Part shown: positions 9,190 through 18,673 of the stretch, in pieces
Layout of the letters: each line of letters begins with the position of its first letter
How positions within the stretch are numbered: the first letter of the stretch is position 1
Assembly (NCBI RefSeq): GCF_027484945.1
Contig: NZ_JAIXRZ010000013.1
Span: 1-64,000, forward strand
Direction: 5' to 3'
Length of the DNA stretch: 64,000 nt
Source of the DNA: Flavobacterium sp.
Lineage (GTDB): Bacteria; Bacteroidota; Bacteroidia; Flavobacteriales; Flavobacteriaceae
Notes under the pieces: model-generated
What the model was told of the DNA's origin: nothing
The model's database searches: none
Seen by the model: only the letters and a program-made list of their open reading frames with translations
Position numbers and translations under genes: made by a program

Positions 9190-11088
9190 ATGAGTGATGC
9201 AGTAAAACACGAATGTGGAATTGCACTTTTACGGTTGAAGAAACCGTTGGATTACTACAAACAAAAATACGGTTCGGCTTTCTATGGCATACAAAAAATG
9301 TATTTGCTCATGGAAAAACAACATAACCGCGGGCAAGACGGAGCTGGATTTGCATCGATTAAATTTGATGTCGATCCCGGGGAACGGTATATCAGTCGTA
9401 TCCGTTCCAATGAGGCACAGCCGATTCAGGATGTGTTTGCTCAAATCAATCAACGAATCAATAGTGAGCTTGAATCCAATCCCGATAAAGGCGATGATGT
9501 GGCTTGGCAAAAAGCAACGATCCCCTATATTGGCGAATTGTTTTTAGGTCATGTTCGCTATGGCACTTTTGGGAAAAACAGCATTGAAAGTGTTCACCCT
9601 TTTTTACGTCAAAACAATTGGATGCATCGTAATTTAATTGTTGCGGGTAATTTTAATATGACTAATGTTAAGGAACTCTTTGCTAGTTTAGTCGAGTTAG
9701 GACAACACCCAAAAGAAATGGCAGATACCGTTACGGTCATGGAAAAAATTGGTCATTTTTTGGATGATGAGGTAACTGAGTTGTACCAAGAATGTAAAAA
9801 TGAAGGACTAACCAAGCGTGAGGCTTCTCCTGTAATTGCCGAACGTTTAAATATCAATCGTATTTTAAAACGTGCTTCTCGCGGATGGGATGGCGGTTTT
9901 GCGATGGCGGGGTTATTTGGTCATGGTGATGCTTTTGTGTTGCGGGATCCTGCAGGTATTCGTCCGGCCTTTTATTATGAAGATGATGAAGTCGTGGTGG
10001 TGGCATCAGAACGCCCGGTGATACAAACGGTATTTAATGTTGCTTTTGACGCTGTTAAAGAATTACAACCTGGAAATGCACTAATTATTAAGAAAAACGG
10101 AACGGTTACCGAGGAAGAAATCATTGTTCCGGTTGAAAAAAGAGCCTGTTCGTTTGAGCGAATTTATTTTTCACGTGGGAGTGATGCCGAAATTTATCAA
10201 GAACGAAAAGCTTTAGGTAAATTAATTTTACCCGATGTTTTGGATTCTATTGATCAAGATACCGACAATACAGTGTTTTCATATATTCCCAATACGGCTG
10301 AAACTTCTTTTTTTGGTATGATAGAAGCCGCGAATGACTTTTTAAACCAACGCAAAAATCAATACATTTTAGACAACCGAAAGACGTTAATTAAAGAAAA
10401 ACTAGAAGAAATCTTGGCGGTTAAAATCCGAACGGAGAAAATCGCTATTAAAGATGCTAAATTGCGCACTTTTATTACTGAAGACAGTAGTCGGGATGAT
10501 TTAGTAGCCCATGTATATGATGTAACGTATGGTGTGATTCAGCCTTCGGATAATCTCGTAATCATAGACGATAGTATTGTGCGGGGAACAACCCTAAAAA
10601 ACAGTATTCTTCGCATGATGGATCGTTTGAATCCGAAAAAAATCGTTGTGGTTTCCTCAGCGCCACAAATTCGTTACCCGGATTGTTACGGAATTGATAT
10701 GGCAAAATTGGAAGGGTTAATTGCATTTCGAGCAGCAATTGAATTATTGAAAGAGCAAAATCAGTATTCAATTGTTGATGAAGTCTATGCTAAGTGTAAA
10801 GCGCAAGAAGGAAAACCCGACACCGAAATTGTTAATCATGTGAAAATGATATATGCATCCTTCAGCGATAAAGAAATTTCAAATAAGATCGCACGACTTT
10901 TAAAGCCTGAGGGAATTAGAGCCGAAGTGACACTTATTTTTCAATCGGTAGAAAACCTACATCACGCCTGTCCAAAGCATCTTGGGGATTGGTATTTTAC
11001 AGGTGATTATCCCACTCCCGGAGGCAATCGAGTTGTGAATCGGGCCTTTATGAATTTTTATGAAGGGAAAGATGCGCGCGCGTACTAA
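9190..11088 (+). CDS. Class II glutamine amidotransferase / amidophosphoribosyltransferase (PurF-like, 632 aa)
   Basis: ECGIALL N-terminal Cys; RGQDGAGFASI; PRPP loop VIIDDSIVRGTTL. Confidence 0.88.
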   Translation: MSDAVKHECGIALLRLKKPLDYYKQKYGSAFYGIQKMYLLMEKQHNRGQDGAGFASIKFDVDPGERYISRIRSNEAQPIQDVFAQINQRINSELESNPDKGDDVAWQKATIPYIGELFLGHVRYGTFGKNSIESVHPFLRQNNWMHRNLIVAGNFNMTNVKELFASLVELGQHPKEMADTVTVMEKIGHFLDDEVTELYQECKNEGLTKREASPVIAERLNINRILKRASRGWDGGFAMAGLFGHGDAFVLRDPAGIRPAFYYEDDEVVVVASERPVIQTVFNVAFDAVKELQPGNALIIKKNGTVTEEEIIVPVEKRACSFERIYFSRGSDAEIYQERKALGKLILPDVLDSIDQDTDNTVFSYIPNTAETSFFGMIEAANDFLNQRKNQYILDNRKTLIKEKLEEILAVKIRTEKIAIKDAKLRTFITEDSSRDDLVAHVYDVTYGVIQPSDNLVIIDDSIVRGTTLKNSILRMMDRLNPKKIVVVSSAPQIRYPDCYGIDMAKLEGLIAFRAAIELLKEQNQYSIVDEVYAKCKAQEGKPDTEIVNHVKMIYASFSDKEISNKIARLLKPEGIRAEVTLIFQSVENLHHACPKHLGDWYFTGDYPTPGGNRVVNRAFMNFYEGKDARAY

Positions 11089-11164
11089 AATTCTGAAAAG
11101 ATGCACTTTATCGTTTTTATTGGTAATTCGTCAATAATTTTGTGATGGTAATTACAGAACTATA

Positions 11165-11172
11165 TACATTTG
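11165..11172 (+). promoter_or_regulatory. Putative Bacteroidetes -7 box TACATTTG (TAnnTTTG) of sRNA copy 1
   Basis: Exact consensus match, 4 nt before the conserved ACCATAG. Confidence 0.6.
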
Positions 11173-11176
11173 AATC

Positions 11177-11254
11177 ACCATAGCATTAGTAGGTTAAGTT
11201 TATGGTAGATTTGGGGCAAAAAGGGTGAGAAGAAATTTTCACCTTTTTTATTTT
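11177..11254 (+). ncRNA. Candidate small RNA, copy 1
   Basis: Conserved body ACCATAGCATTAGTAGGTTAAGTTTATGGTAGATTTGGGGCAAAAAGG shared with copy 2, then hairpin GGTGAGAA-GAAA-TTTTCACC-TTTTTT. Confidence 0.65.
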
Positions 11255-11357
11255 TACGAAATTCATGTGTTCTCTTTTATTTTCGTACCATTCACTCTCA
11301 AAACAATTCATTTCGCACATTTATTTTCAAATAGCACCTGAACAAAAGGCTGTTGTA

Positions 11358-11365
11358 TAATTTTG
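11358..11365 (+). promoter_or_regulatory. Putative -7 box TAATTTTG of sRNA copy 2
   Basis: Same TAnnTTTG consensus and same 4-nt spacing to ACCATAG as copy 1. Confidence 0.6.
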
Positions 11366-11369
11366 CTCT

Positions 11370-11446
11370 ACCATAGTATTTAGTAGGTTAAGTTTATGGT
11401 AGATTTGGGGCAAAAAGGCGTTCGCTAGAACGCCTTTTTATTTTTA
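11370..11446 (+). ncRNA. Candidate small RNA, copy 2
   Basis: Same conserved body; different terminator GGCGTTC-GCTA-GAACGCC-TTTTT. Confidence 0.65.
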
Positions 11447-11451
11447 TAAAT

Positions 11452-11476
11452 AAAAAAACCCCAATAATTGGGGTTA
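11452..11476 (-). terminator. Terminator of sod (AACCCCAATTATTGGGGTTTTTTT on - strand)
   Basis: Inverted repeat with T-run on - strand. Confidence 0.75.
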
Positions 11477-11495
11477 AAGTATTGATTTCTAATTC

Positions 11496-12104
11496 TTATT
11501 TATTAGCTTCATATAATCGTGAAACTTCGTTCCAATTGATTACATTGAAAAAGGCTTCAATATAATCTGGGCGACGATTTTGGTAATTTAGGTAATAGGC
11601 GTGCTCCCAAACATCCATTCCTAATATAGGGAACCCTTGGCATGCAACACCAGGCATAAGCGGGTTGTCTTGATTGGGAGTAGCGCAAACTTCCAATTTT
11701 CCGCCTTTGTGTACGCATAACCACGCCCAACCAGAACCAAATTGCGTAGCTCCTGCTTTAGCAAATTGCGCTTTAAATTCATCAAATGATCCAAAATCAC
11801 GGGATATTGCAGCGCCTAATTCACCAGTTGGAGTGCCGCCTGCATTAGGAGCCATAATATTCCAAAACAAGTTATGGTTGTAAAAGCCACCGCCGTTGTT
11901 GCGAATAGCCGCTTTACTCATATCTAGGTTTTCTAATAGTTCTTCAATGGTTTTTCCTTCTAAATCAGTGCCAGCTATGGCAGCGTTTAGGTTAGTTGTG
12001 TACGCATTATGATGTTTGCTATGGTGAATTTCCATAGTACGCGCATCAATATGGGGTTCCAATGCATCGTGAGCATAGGGTAATTGTGGTAACTCAAAAG
12101 CCAT
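11496..12104 (-). CDS. Superoxide dismutase (Fe/Mn type)
   Basis: [18 protein letters not shown]..., [25 protein letters not shown]. Confidence 0.96.
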   Translation of the reverse strand: MAFELPQLPYAHDALEPHIDARTMEIHHSKHHNAYTTNLNAAIAGTDLEGKTIEELLENLDMSKAAIRNNGGGFYNHNLFWNIMAPNAGGTPTGELGAAISRDFGSFDEFKAQFAKAGATQFGSGWAWLCVHKGGKLEVCATPNQDNPLMPGVACQGFPILGMDVWEHAYYLNYQNRRPDYIEAFFNVINWNEVSRLYEANK

Positions 12105-12213
12105 AATTTTTTTGTTTAAATGAATATTAATTTAAATTCAAATTTATACATTTAACTTCGGAATAGAAAATACAATTTCTCGATTTAACGTTAGTTTTAA
12201 CAAATAATAAAAG

Positions 12214-12750
12214 ATGCATTTTTCGGCACAGCCCACCCATCTCGAAGGCGACAAAATTCGATTGATTCCATTAAGCGAAGATCATTTTGAAGCATTATAT
12301 GCAGTGGCTGCAGATCCGCTTTTGTGGGAACAACACCCAAACCCCAACCGTTATCAAAGAACTGATTTTGAAATTTATTTCAAAGGCGCCTTAGAATCGA
12401 AAGGCGCTTTTTTGATACTCGAAAAAACGACAAATGCCGTTGTGGGTTGTAGCCGGTATTATGACTATAACGCAATACACAACACTATATTAATTGGATA
12501 TACTTTTGTAGGAAGAGCCTACTGGGGTTCGGGATACAATCGCCAATTAAAGAAAATAATGTTAGGATATATATTTCAATATGTAGCAACGGTTTTCTTT
12601 CATATTGGTGCACAGAATTTTCGTTCACAAAAAGCTATTTCTAAACTCGGAGCCGAAAAAATAAATGAAATTGAGGTAGCCTATTTTGGCGAACCTGAAA
12701 AGATTAATTTTGTCTATGCGTTTCAACGCCATCAATTAGCTGCTTTATGA
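12214..12750 (+). CDS. GNAT family N-acetyltransferase
   Basis: RLIPLSEDHFEALYAV; IGYTFVGRAYWGSGYNRQ. Confidence 0.85.
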   Translation: MHFSAQPTHLEGDKIRLIPLSEDHFEALYAVAADPLLWEQHPNPNRYQRTDFEIYFKGALESKGAFLILEKTTNAVVGCSRYYDYNAIHNTILIGYTFVGRAYWGSGYNRQLKKIMLGYIFQYVATVFFHIGAQNFRSQKAISKLGAEKINEIEVAYFGEPEKINFVYAFQRHQLAAL

Positions 12751-15700
12751 AAACTACTGCCTTTTCTCTTTATGATGCTTCTGCCGGATCGGGGAAGACC
12801 TATACATTGGTCAAAGAATACTTGAAAATTTTATTGTGTTCTCCCCAACCCGATGCCTACCGAAATATTTTAGCAATCACATTTACCAATAAAGCGGTAC
12901 ACGAAATGAAGAGCCGAGTTGTGGAAAATTTGATGCAATTTGCAAGCCCCACACCCTCGTCCAAAGCGCTTGATTTTATGCGTGATATTGCTCAAGATAC
13001 TGGGTTGTCGTTGTCGGCAATAGAAGAGAAGGCACGTGTAATCATCAAGCATTTGATTCATAATTATGCGGCTTTTGATATTTCAACCATTGATAAATTT
13101 ACCCACAAAGTTATCCGTGCATTTGCACACGATTTGAATTTGCCGATAACCTTTGAGGTTTCTTTAGATACCGATAGTTTACTAACGGAAGCGATTGATA
13201 CAATCATTGCTCAAGCTGGTGAAGACGAGATCTTGACCCAGCTTCTGGTGAACTATACGATGGAAAAGACCGATGATGATAAAAGTTGGGATATTTCTAA
13301 AGAAATTTTCGAAACCGGTAAGTTAATGTTAAATGAAAATAATCGGGAGGAAATTGCACAACTTCAGGAAAAATCAATTGAAGATTTTGTAGTATTAAAA
13401 AATAAATTAATTGAACTTACAGCAGATTTAGAGACGCAAGCTGTAGGTTATGCACAGCGTATTTTTCAGCTTTTAGATCAACATGGGGTAGACTTGAAAT
13501 CGTTCTCTGGGGGATATTTCCCGAATCATTTGAATGGAATTATTGAAAAAAAATACAATCCCAACACTAAAACGTATCGTGAAGTTGATGCAATCAAGAT
13601 TAATAAAACAGCGCCCGATCGGAATACTATTGAGTTGTTGATTCCAGAAATTATGGATCTATTGCAAGACATGTACGCCTGCTTGGATAAAAAATTGTTT
13701 TATACCGCCTTTTTAAAAAACGTTACACCACTATCGCTATTAAATACGTTGCAGAAAAAACTAAAAGCGTTACAAGAGGCACAAAATATTCTTTCGATTA
13801 CCGAGTTTAATAAGCTAATTCATGAGCAAATTCAGCACCAACCGGCTCCTTTCATCTATGAGAAATTAGGTGAAAAATACCGTCATTTTTTCATTGACGA
13901 ATTTCAAGACACTTCTGAATTACAATGGAAAAATTTAATTCCATTAATCGACAATGCTTTAGCTGGTGAAGTGTTTGGCGTCTCGGGGTCATTGCTTTTG
14001 GTTGGTGATCCAAAACAGTCTATTTACCGCTGGCGTGGTGGTAAAGCCGAACAATTTATCCGTTTAGGTAAAGGGGAAAATCCGTTTTCGAATAAAGATT
14101 TTTCCCGTGAAACGCTAGAAACCAATTACCGAAGTTATGCTGAAATTATTCAATTTAACAATGATTTCTTTCATTTTCTCAGTGGTAAATTTGAAAATAC
14201 CGACTATAAAACCTTATATCAACACTACAGTAAACAAAAGATCAATTCCAAAAAAGGCGGTTTTGTATCTTTTGAATTTTTACCCGTTGTTCCCAAAAAT
14301 GAACTGGAAGATGATGCCTTAGATAAAGCAGAACAATACCTTTTAGCCATTGCAAAGACAATTTCAACGATTCGAAATCAAGGCTTTGCCTATAGTGATA
14401 TCGCAATTTTGATTCGCAATAACCGACATGGAGCAATGATTGCACAATCGTTAACCGAACAAAGAATCCCTATTATCTCCTCCGAAAGTTTACTTCTGGA
14501 AGCTTCTGGTGAAGTTCGTGTAATTATAGCTGCGTTACGTTATATAAGCAATCCTACTGATTCGGGAGCAAAAGCACAATTATTGTATTATTTGGCAAAA
14601 AATGCATTTCCCAATGCTATCCATTCTTTTATTTCAAGAGGCATGGCTTTAAAGTCGGAAGAACAATGGGAAAAAATGTTGCAAACGGAATTAGGTGCAA
14701 AATGGAGCCAATTTTCATTTCAAAATTTACGAAAAAAGGCCTTGTTTGACGCTGTTGAATATTTGTCGGAGTTAATTATTCCCGCCGATAAACACAATGC
14801 TTATTTGCACTATTTTCAAGATGTAGTTTTGGAGCAAGATTTACGAAAACAATCCGGTTTGTCTGATTTTTTAAGTTATTGGGACAATCACGCACACAAG
14901 CTTAGCATTCCTTCCCCTGAAGGAAATGATGCCATCCGAATTATGACGATACACAAGTCAAAAGGATTGGAGTTTCCTGTTGTTTTGTTTCCTTTTGCAG
15001 AAGAAAATTACGCATTGACTAAAGGAGATAAATTATGGCTAGATGCCGATAGTGAAGAAATCGGTGTGCCAAAAGCATTGGTAGCCAAAAACAAAGAAGT
15101 GGAAGGGTTTAATCCGCATGCAGCAGCAGTGTATAACCAACGCAAGCAAGAAGATTTGTTAGATCATATCAATGTGCTCTATGTCGCTTTAACGCGTGCT
15201 GTTGAGCAATTGTATGTAATTTCGGCCAACAATCGTTCTTCCAAAGGGGTGCTGCCCAACAATTTATCCTCTTTTTTTATTGAATTTTTAGAAAACCGGG
15301 GATATACAATTGGAGTCGATCCTATACTAATGGGGGAATCGCAACGCGTTTCTACTCCCGAGGAGACTATACAAGCTTCGCAACTTATGCCTAAAGTAGC
15401 GCATAAATTTGATATTAATAAGATCAAAATTGCACAACGCGAAAGTTTAATGTGGGGGACACTTCAGCAGGAGGCCATTGCTTTTGGGAATTTAATTCAC
15501 GAAATCATGGCTAAAATTCAGACGCCTTCCGATATAGATTGGGCTTTAGAGCGTTCCGTTGAAGAGGGACTAATTACGGTAATCCAATCCCAAGCGATTC
15601 GAAAAACGTTGCTGCAAATTGTGACTCATAAAGAATTAACAGATTTCTTCTCACCAGATGGGAAAGTGTATAGTGAGCAAACCATTGTTCAACCTCAAAA

Positions 15701-15914
15701 AGGGATTTTATTAAAGCCTGACCGGGTTGTAATCAAAGGTAATCAAGCGTATTTGTTGGATTACAAAACGGGAGAGCATCATGAAAACTATAAATTGCAA
15801 CTGGAAGGATATGAAAAGGCTCTTCAAGATATGGGTTTGCAGGTAGCGAAAAAAACACTTGTTTATATTGGTGAGAACATCGAAATTGTACATTTGCACG
15901 AATCAATTACTTAA
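12747..15914 (+). CDS. UvrD-type helicase-nuclease (AddA/RecB-like)
   Basis: [17 protein letters not shown] Walker [31 protein letters not shown]-terminal LLDYKTG nuclease motif. Confidence 0.93.
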   Translation: MKTTAFSLYDASAGSGKTYTLVKEYLKILLCSPQPDAYRNILAITFTNKAVHEMKSRVVENLMQFASPTPSSKALDFMRDIAQDTGLSLSAIEEKARVIIKHLIHNYAAFDISTIDKFTHKVIRAFAHDLNLPITFEVSLDTDSLLTEAIDTIIAQAGEDEILTQLLVNYTMEKTDDDKSWDISKEIFETGKLMLNENNREEIAQLQEKSIEDFVVLKNKLIELTADLETQAVGYAQRIFQLLDQHGVDLKSFSGGYFPNHLNGIIEKKYNPNTKTYREVDAIKINKTAPDRNTIELLIPEIMDLLQDMYACLDKKLFYTAFLKNVTPLSLLNTLQKKLKALQEAQNILSITEFNKLIHEQIQHQPAPFIYEKLGEKYRHFFIDEFQDTSELQWKNLIPLIDNALAGEVFGVSGSLLLVGDPKQSIYRWRGGKAEQFIRLGKGENPFSNKDFSRETLETNYRSYAEIIQFNNDFFHFLSGKFENTDYKTLYQHYSKQKINSKKGGFVSFEFLPVVPKNELEDDALDKAEQYLLAIAKTISTIRNQGFAYSDIAILIRNNRHGAMIAQSLTEQRIPIISSESLLLEASGEVRVIIAALRYISNPTDSGAKAQLLYYLAKNAFPNAIHSFISRGMALKSEEQWEKMLQTELGAKWSQFSFQNLRKKALFDAVEYLSELIIPADKHNAYLHYFQDVVLEQDLRKQSGLSDFLSYWDNHAHKLSIPSPEGNDAIRIMTIHKSKGLEFPVVLFPFAEENYALTKGDKLWLDADSEEIGVPKALVAKNKEVEGFNPHAAAVYNQRKQEDLLDHINVLYVALTRAVEQLYVISANNRSSKGVLPNNLSSFFIEFLENRGYTIGVDPILMGESQRVSTPEETIQASQLMPKVAHKFDINKIKIAQRESLMWGTLQQEAIAFGNLIHEIMAKIQTPSDIDWALERSVEEGLITVIQSQAIRKTLLQIVTHKELTDFFSPDGKVYSEQTIVQPQKGILLKPDRVVIKGNQAYLLDYKTGEHHENYKLQLEGYEKALQDMGLQVAKKTLVYIGENIEIVHLHESIT

Positions 15915-15918
15915 TTTT

Positions 15919-17112
15919 ATGTACGGAAAAATTCAGCAGCATTTGCAAAATGAAATCCAATCGATTAAAGACGGTGGGTTATACAAGAAAGAACGAATTA
16001 TTACTTCGCCTCAAGGTGCCGAAATAACGGTTAATGGGACGACTGTTTTAAACTTTTGTGCGAACAATTATTTGGGATTATCTTCTCATCCTGAAGTAAT
16101 TCAAGCGGCCAAAGATGCAATGGATTCGCATGGGTTTGGGATGTCATCGGTACGGTTTATCTGCGGTACGCAAGATATTCACAAATCATTGGAACAAAAA
16201 ATTGCCGATTTTTATGGCACGGAAGATACAATTTTATATGCCGCAGCATTTGATGCTAATGGTGGGGTTTTTGAACCTTTGCTTGGTGAGGACGATTGTA
16301 TTATATCCGATAGTCTAAACCATGCCTCTATTATTGACGGTGTTCGATTATGTAAGGCAGCCCGCTATCGTTATGAAAACAACAACATGGCCGATTTGGA
16401 AACACAACTTCAAAAGGCAACAGCAGCAGGGCACCGTTTTAAGTTAATTGTTACTGATGGAGTGTTTTCTATGGATGGTCTAGTTGCACCATTGGATAAA
16501 ATATGCGATTTAGCGGATCAATATGATGCAATGGTTATGGTAGATGAATGCCATGCCGCAGGTTTTATAGGAACTACGGGTAAAGGAACATTGGAAGCAA
16601 AAGGAGTTATGGGTCGCGTAGACATCATTACGGGAACACTTGGTAAAGCCTTGGGTGGAGCAATGGGTGGTTATACTACCGCAAAAAAAGAAATAATTGA
16701 ACTCTTGAGACAGCGTTCGCGTCCGTATTTGTTTTCAAATTCGCTGGCGCCAAGTATTGTTGGTGCTTCGCTTAAAGTTTTTGAATTATTAGAAAAAGAT
16801 ACTTCCTTACGCGATCAATTGGAGTGGAATACCAACTATTTTAAAAAAGGAATGAAAGCCGCTGGATTTGATATCATTGATGGTGACTCTGCCATTGTTC
16901 CAGTGATGCTTTATGATGCAAAATTATCACAAGTAATGGCCGATGAATTGTTAAAAAAAGGGATTTATGTTATAGGCTTCTTTTATCCGGTTGTGCCTAA
17001 AGAAAAAGCGCGCATTCGCGTACAACTTTCCGCTGCACATACCCAAATTCATTTGGATAAAGCGATAACCGCATTTACTGAAGTTGGAAAAAGCTTAGGG
17101 ATAATTCATTGA
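15919..17112 (+). CDS. kbl: Glycine C-acetyltransferase; start revised to MYGKIQQ
   Basis: [44 protein letters not shown]. Confidence 0.95.
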   Translation: MYGKIQQHLQNEIQSIKDGGLYKKERIITSPQGAEITVNGTTVLNFCANNYLGLSSHPEVIQAAKDAMDSHGFGMSSVRFICGTQDIHKSLEQKIADFYGTEDTILYAAAFDANGGVFEPLLGEDDCIISDSLNHASIIDGVRLCKAARYRYENNNMADLETQLQKATAAGHRFKLIVTDGVFSMDGLVAPLDKICDLADQYDAMVMVDECHAAGFIGTTGKGTLEAKGVMGRVDIITGTLGKALGGAMGGYTTAKKEIIELLRQRSRPYLFSNSLAPSIVGASLKVFELLEKDTSLRDQLEWNTNYFKKGMKAAGFDIIDGDSAIVPVMLYDAKLSQVMADELLKKGIYVIGFFYPVVPKEKARIRVQLSAAHTQIHLDKAITAFTEVGKSLGIIH

Positions 17113-17195
17113 AATATGGGATAACATTTTGATATTTCATTATTTGGTTATAATTTTGCGCACTATTCATATATAATAATCTAACAAAATTAAGT

Positions 17196-18611
17196 ATGAG
17201 ACATCTTAACAAACTATGTGCTATTTTGATGCTTGCTGGCTTAACCGTTCAAGCTCAAGATTATAACAACAAATGGTCGGTTACTATTGGTGCCAATGCA
17301 TTTGATGGCGGAAGAGTTAGCGCTGCTTCCACAATTAAAGATCAATTCTCTCAATTCTTCAATGCAAGAGAGTATTGGAGTGTAATGCCGGCAGTGAGCT
17401 CAGTAAACGTTTCACATTATGTAGGAAATAACTTCTCTTTTGGAGTTACAGGTTCTATTAACAAAATCAACAAAATGGTTGGTGAACGTGTATACGACGC
17501 GGCTACAAATACGAGTGAGTATACCGTAGCTAACCCAGGGGATTTAATGTATTACAGCTTTGATGGTGTGGTTCGCTATAGCTTTATGAGCTTAATCAAA
17601 TCTAAATCATTTGATCCATCAGCTCAATTTGGTGGTGGTTACTCATGGTTAGGTAATGCTTCAGCAGGTACTGTAAACGCAGGTCTAGGTTTGACTTACT
17701 GGTTTGGAAAACAAATTGGTTTTAGCTATTCAGCTACTTACAAGCATTCTTTTGATGACACTCGTTTTGCTAATGTTGATGTACCAACACACATTTTACA
17801 TTCTGCAGGTTTAATCTTTAAATTTGGTGCAAAAGATACAGACAACGACGGAATTTATGATAATGACGATGCTTGTCCAGATGCTGCGGGTACAATTGAA
17901 TTTAAAGGTTGTCCAGATTCTGACGGAGATAAAATTATTGACAAAGATGATTCTTGTCCAGATACTCCAGGTTTAGCTCAGTTTGCAGGTTGTCCTGATA
18001 CAGATGCTGATGGTATTCAAGATAAAGAAGATGCTTGTCCAGATGCAGCTGGTGTTGCTGCTTTAGGAGGATGTCCAGATGCTGACGGTGATGGTATCGC
18101 TGATAAAGAGGACAAATGTAAAGATGTTAAAGGTCCAAAAGAAAACGGTGGATGTCCTTGGCCAGATAGAGATGGGGATAAAGTTTTAGATAAAGATGAT
18201 CAGTGTCCAGATGTTGCGGGTACAGCTGCTAATAAAGGATGTCCTGAAGTAACTGAAGAAGTTATGAAACGTTTGAACGATTATGGAAAAACAATCTTGT
18301 TTGATACTGGTAAAGCATCATTCCAAAAACAAACATATCCAGTTCTTGAGGCGATGACAGCTATCTTTAAGGAATATCCAAATTCACAATTCTCTATTGA
18401 AGGTCATACAGACAACAAGGGTGCAGATGCTACCAACTTGAAATTGTCTGAAGAAAGAGCAGCAGCTATTAAAAACTTTTTAGTAACTAATGGTATTGAT
18501 GCTTCGCGTTTATCTTCGAAAGGTTTTGGAGAGTCAATGCCTGTTGCTTCAAACAAAACAAAAGCAGGACAAGCACAAAACAGACGTGTTGAAGTGAAAT
18601 TAATAAAATAA
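17196..18611 (+). CDS. OmpA-family outer-membrane protein with thrombospondin type-3 repeats
   Basis: Signal peptide; repeated D.DGD.I.DKDD.CPD; C-terminal [11 protein letters not shown]...[13 protein letters not shown]. Confidence 0.93.
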   Translation: MRHLNKLCAILMLAGLTVQAQDYNNKWSVTIGANAFDGGRVSAASTIKDQFSQFFNAREYWSVMPAVSSVNVSHYVGNNFSFGVTGSINKINKMVGERVYDAATNTSEYTVANPGDLMYYSFDGVVRYSFMSLIKSKSFDPSAQFGGGYSWLGNASAGTVNAGLGLTYWFGKQIGFSYSATYKHSFDDTRFANVDVPTHILHSAGLIFKFGAKDTDNDGIYDNDDACPDAAGTIEFKGCPDSDGDKIIDKDDSCPDTPGLAQFAGCPDTDADGIQDKEDACPDAAGVAALGGCPDADGDGIADKEDKCKDVKGPKENGGCPWPDRDGDKVLDKDDQCPDVAGTAANKGCPEVTEEVMKRLNDYGKTILFDTGKASFQKQTYPVLEAMTAIFKEYPNSQFSIEGHTDNKGADATNLKLSEERAAAIKNFLVTNGIDASRLSSKGFGESMPVASNKTKAGQAQNRRVEVKLIK

Positions 18612-18632
18612 TTTCTTTTTAAATATTTTCAG

Positions 18633-18668
18633 AAAACGCTCCGAAATTTCGGAGCGTTTTTTATTTTT
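18633..18668 (+). terminator. Terminator AAAACGCTCCGAAATTTCGGAGCGTTTT + T-run
   Basis: Perfect inverted repeat. Confidence 0.85.
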
Positions 18669-18673
18669 ATACA

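Noticed and set aside
9284-9547. Alternative-frame ORFs inside purF-like gene (also 9229-9510, 10562-10771)
   Set aside because: Out-of-frame shadows of a well-supported CDS.
17860-18250. Tandem DNA repeats in the OmpA-family gene as a novel repeat
   Set aside because: Explained by known calcium-binding thrombospondin type-3 repeats.
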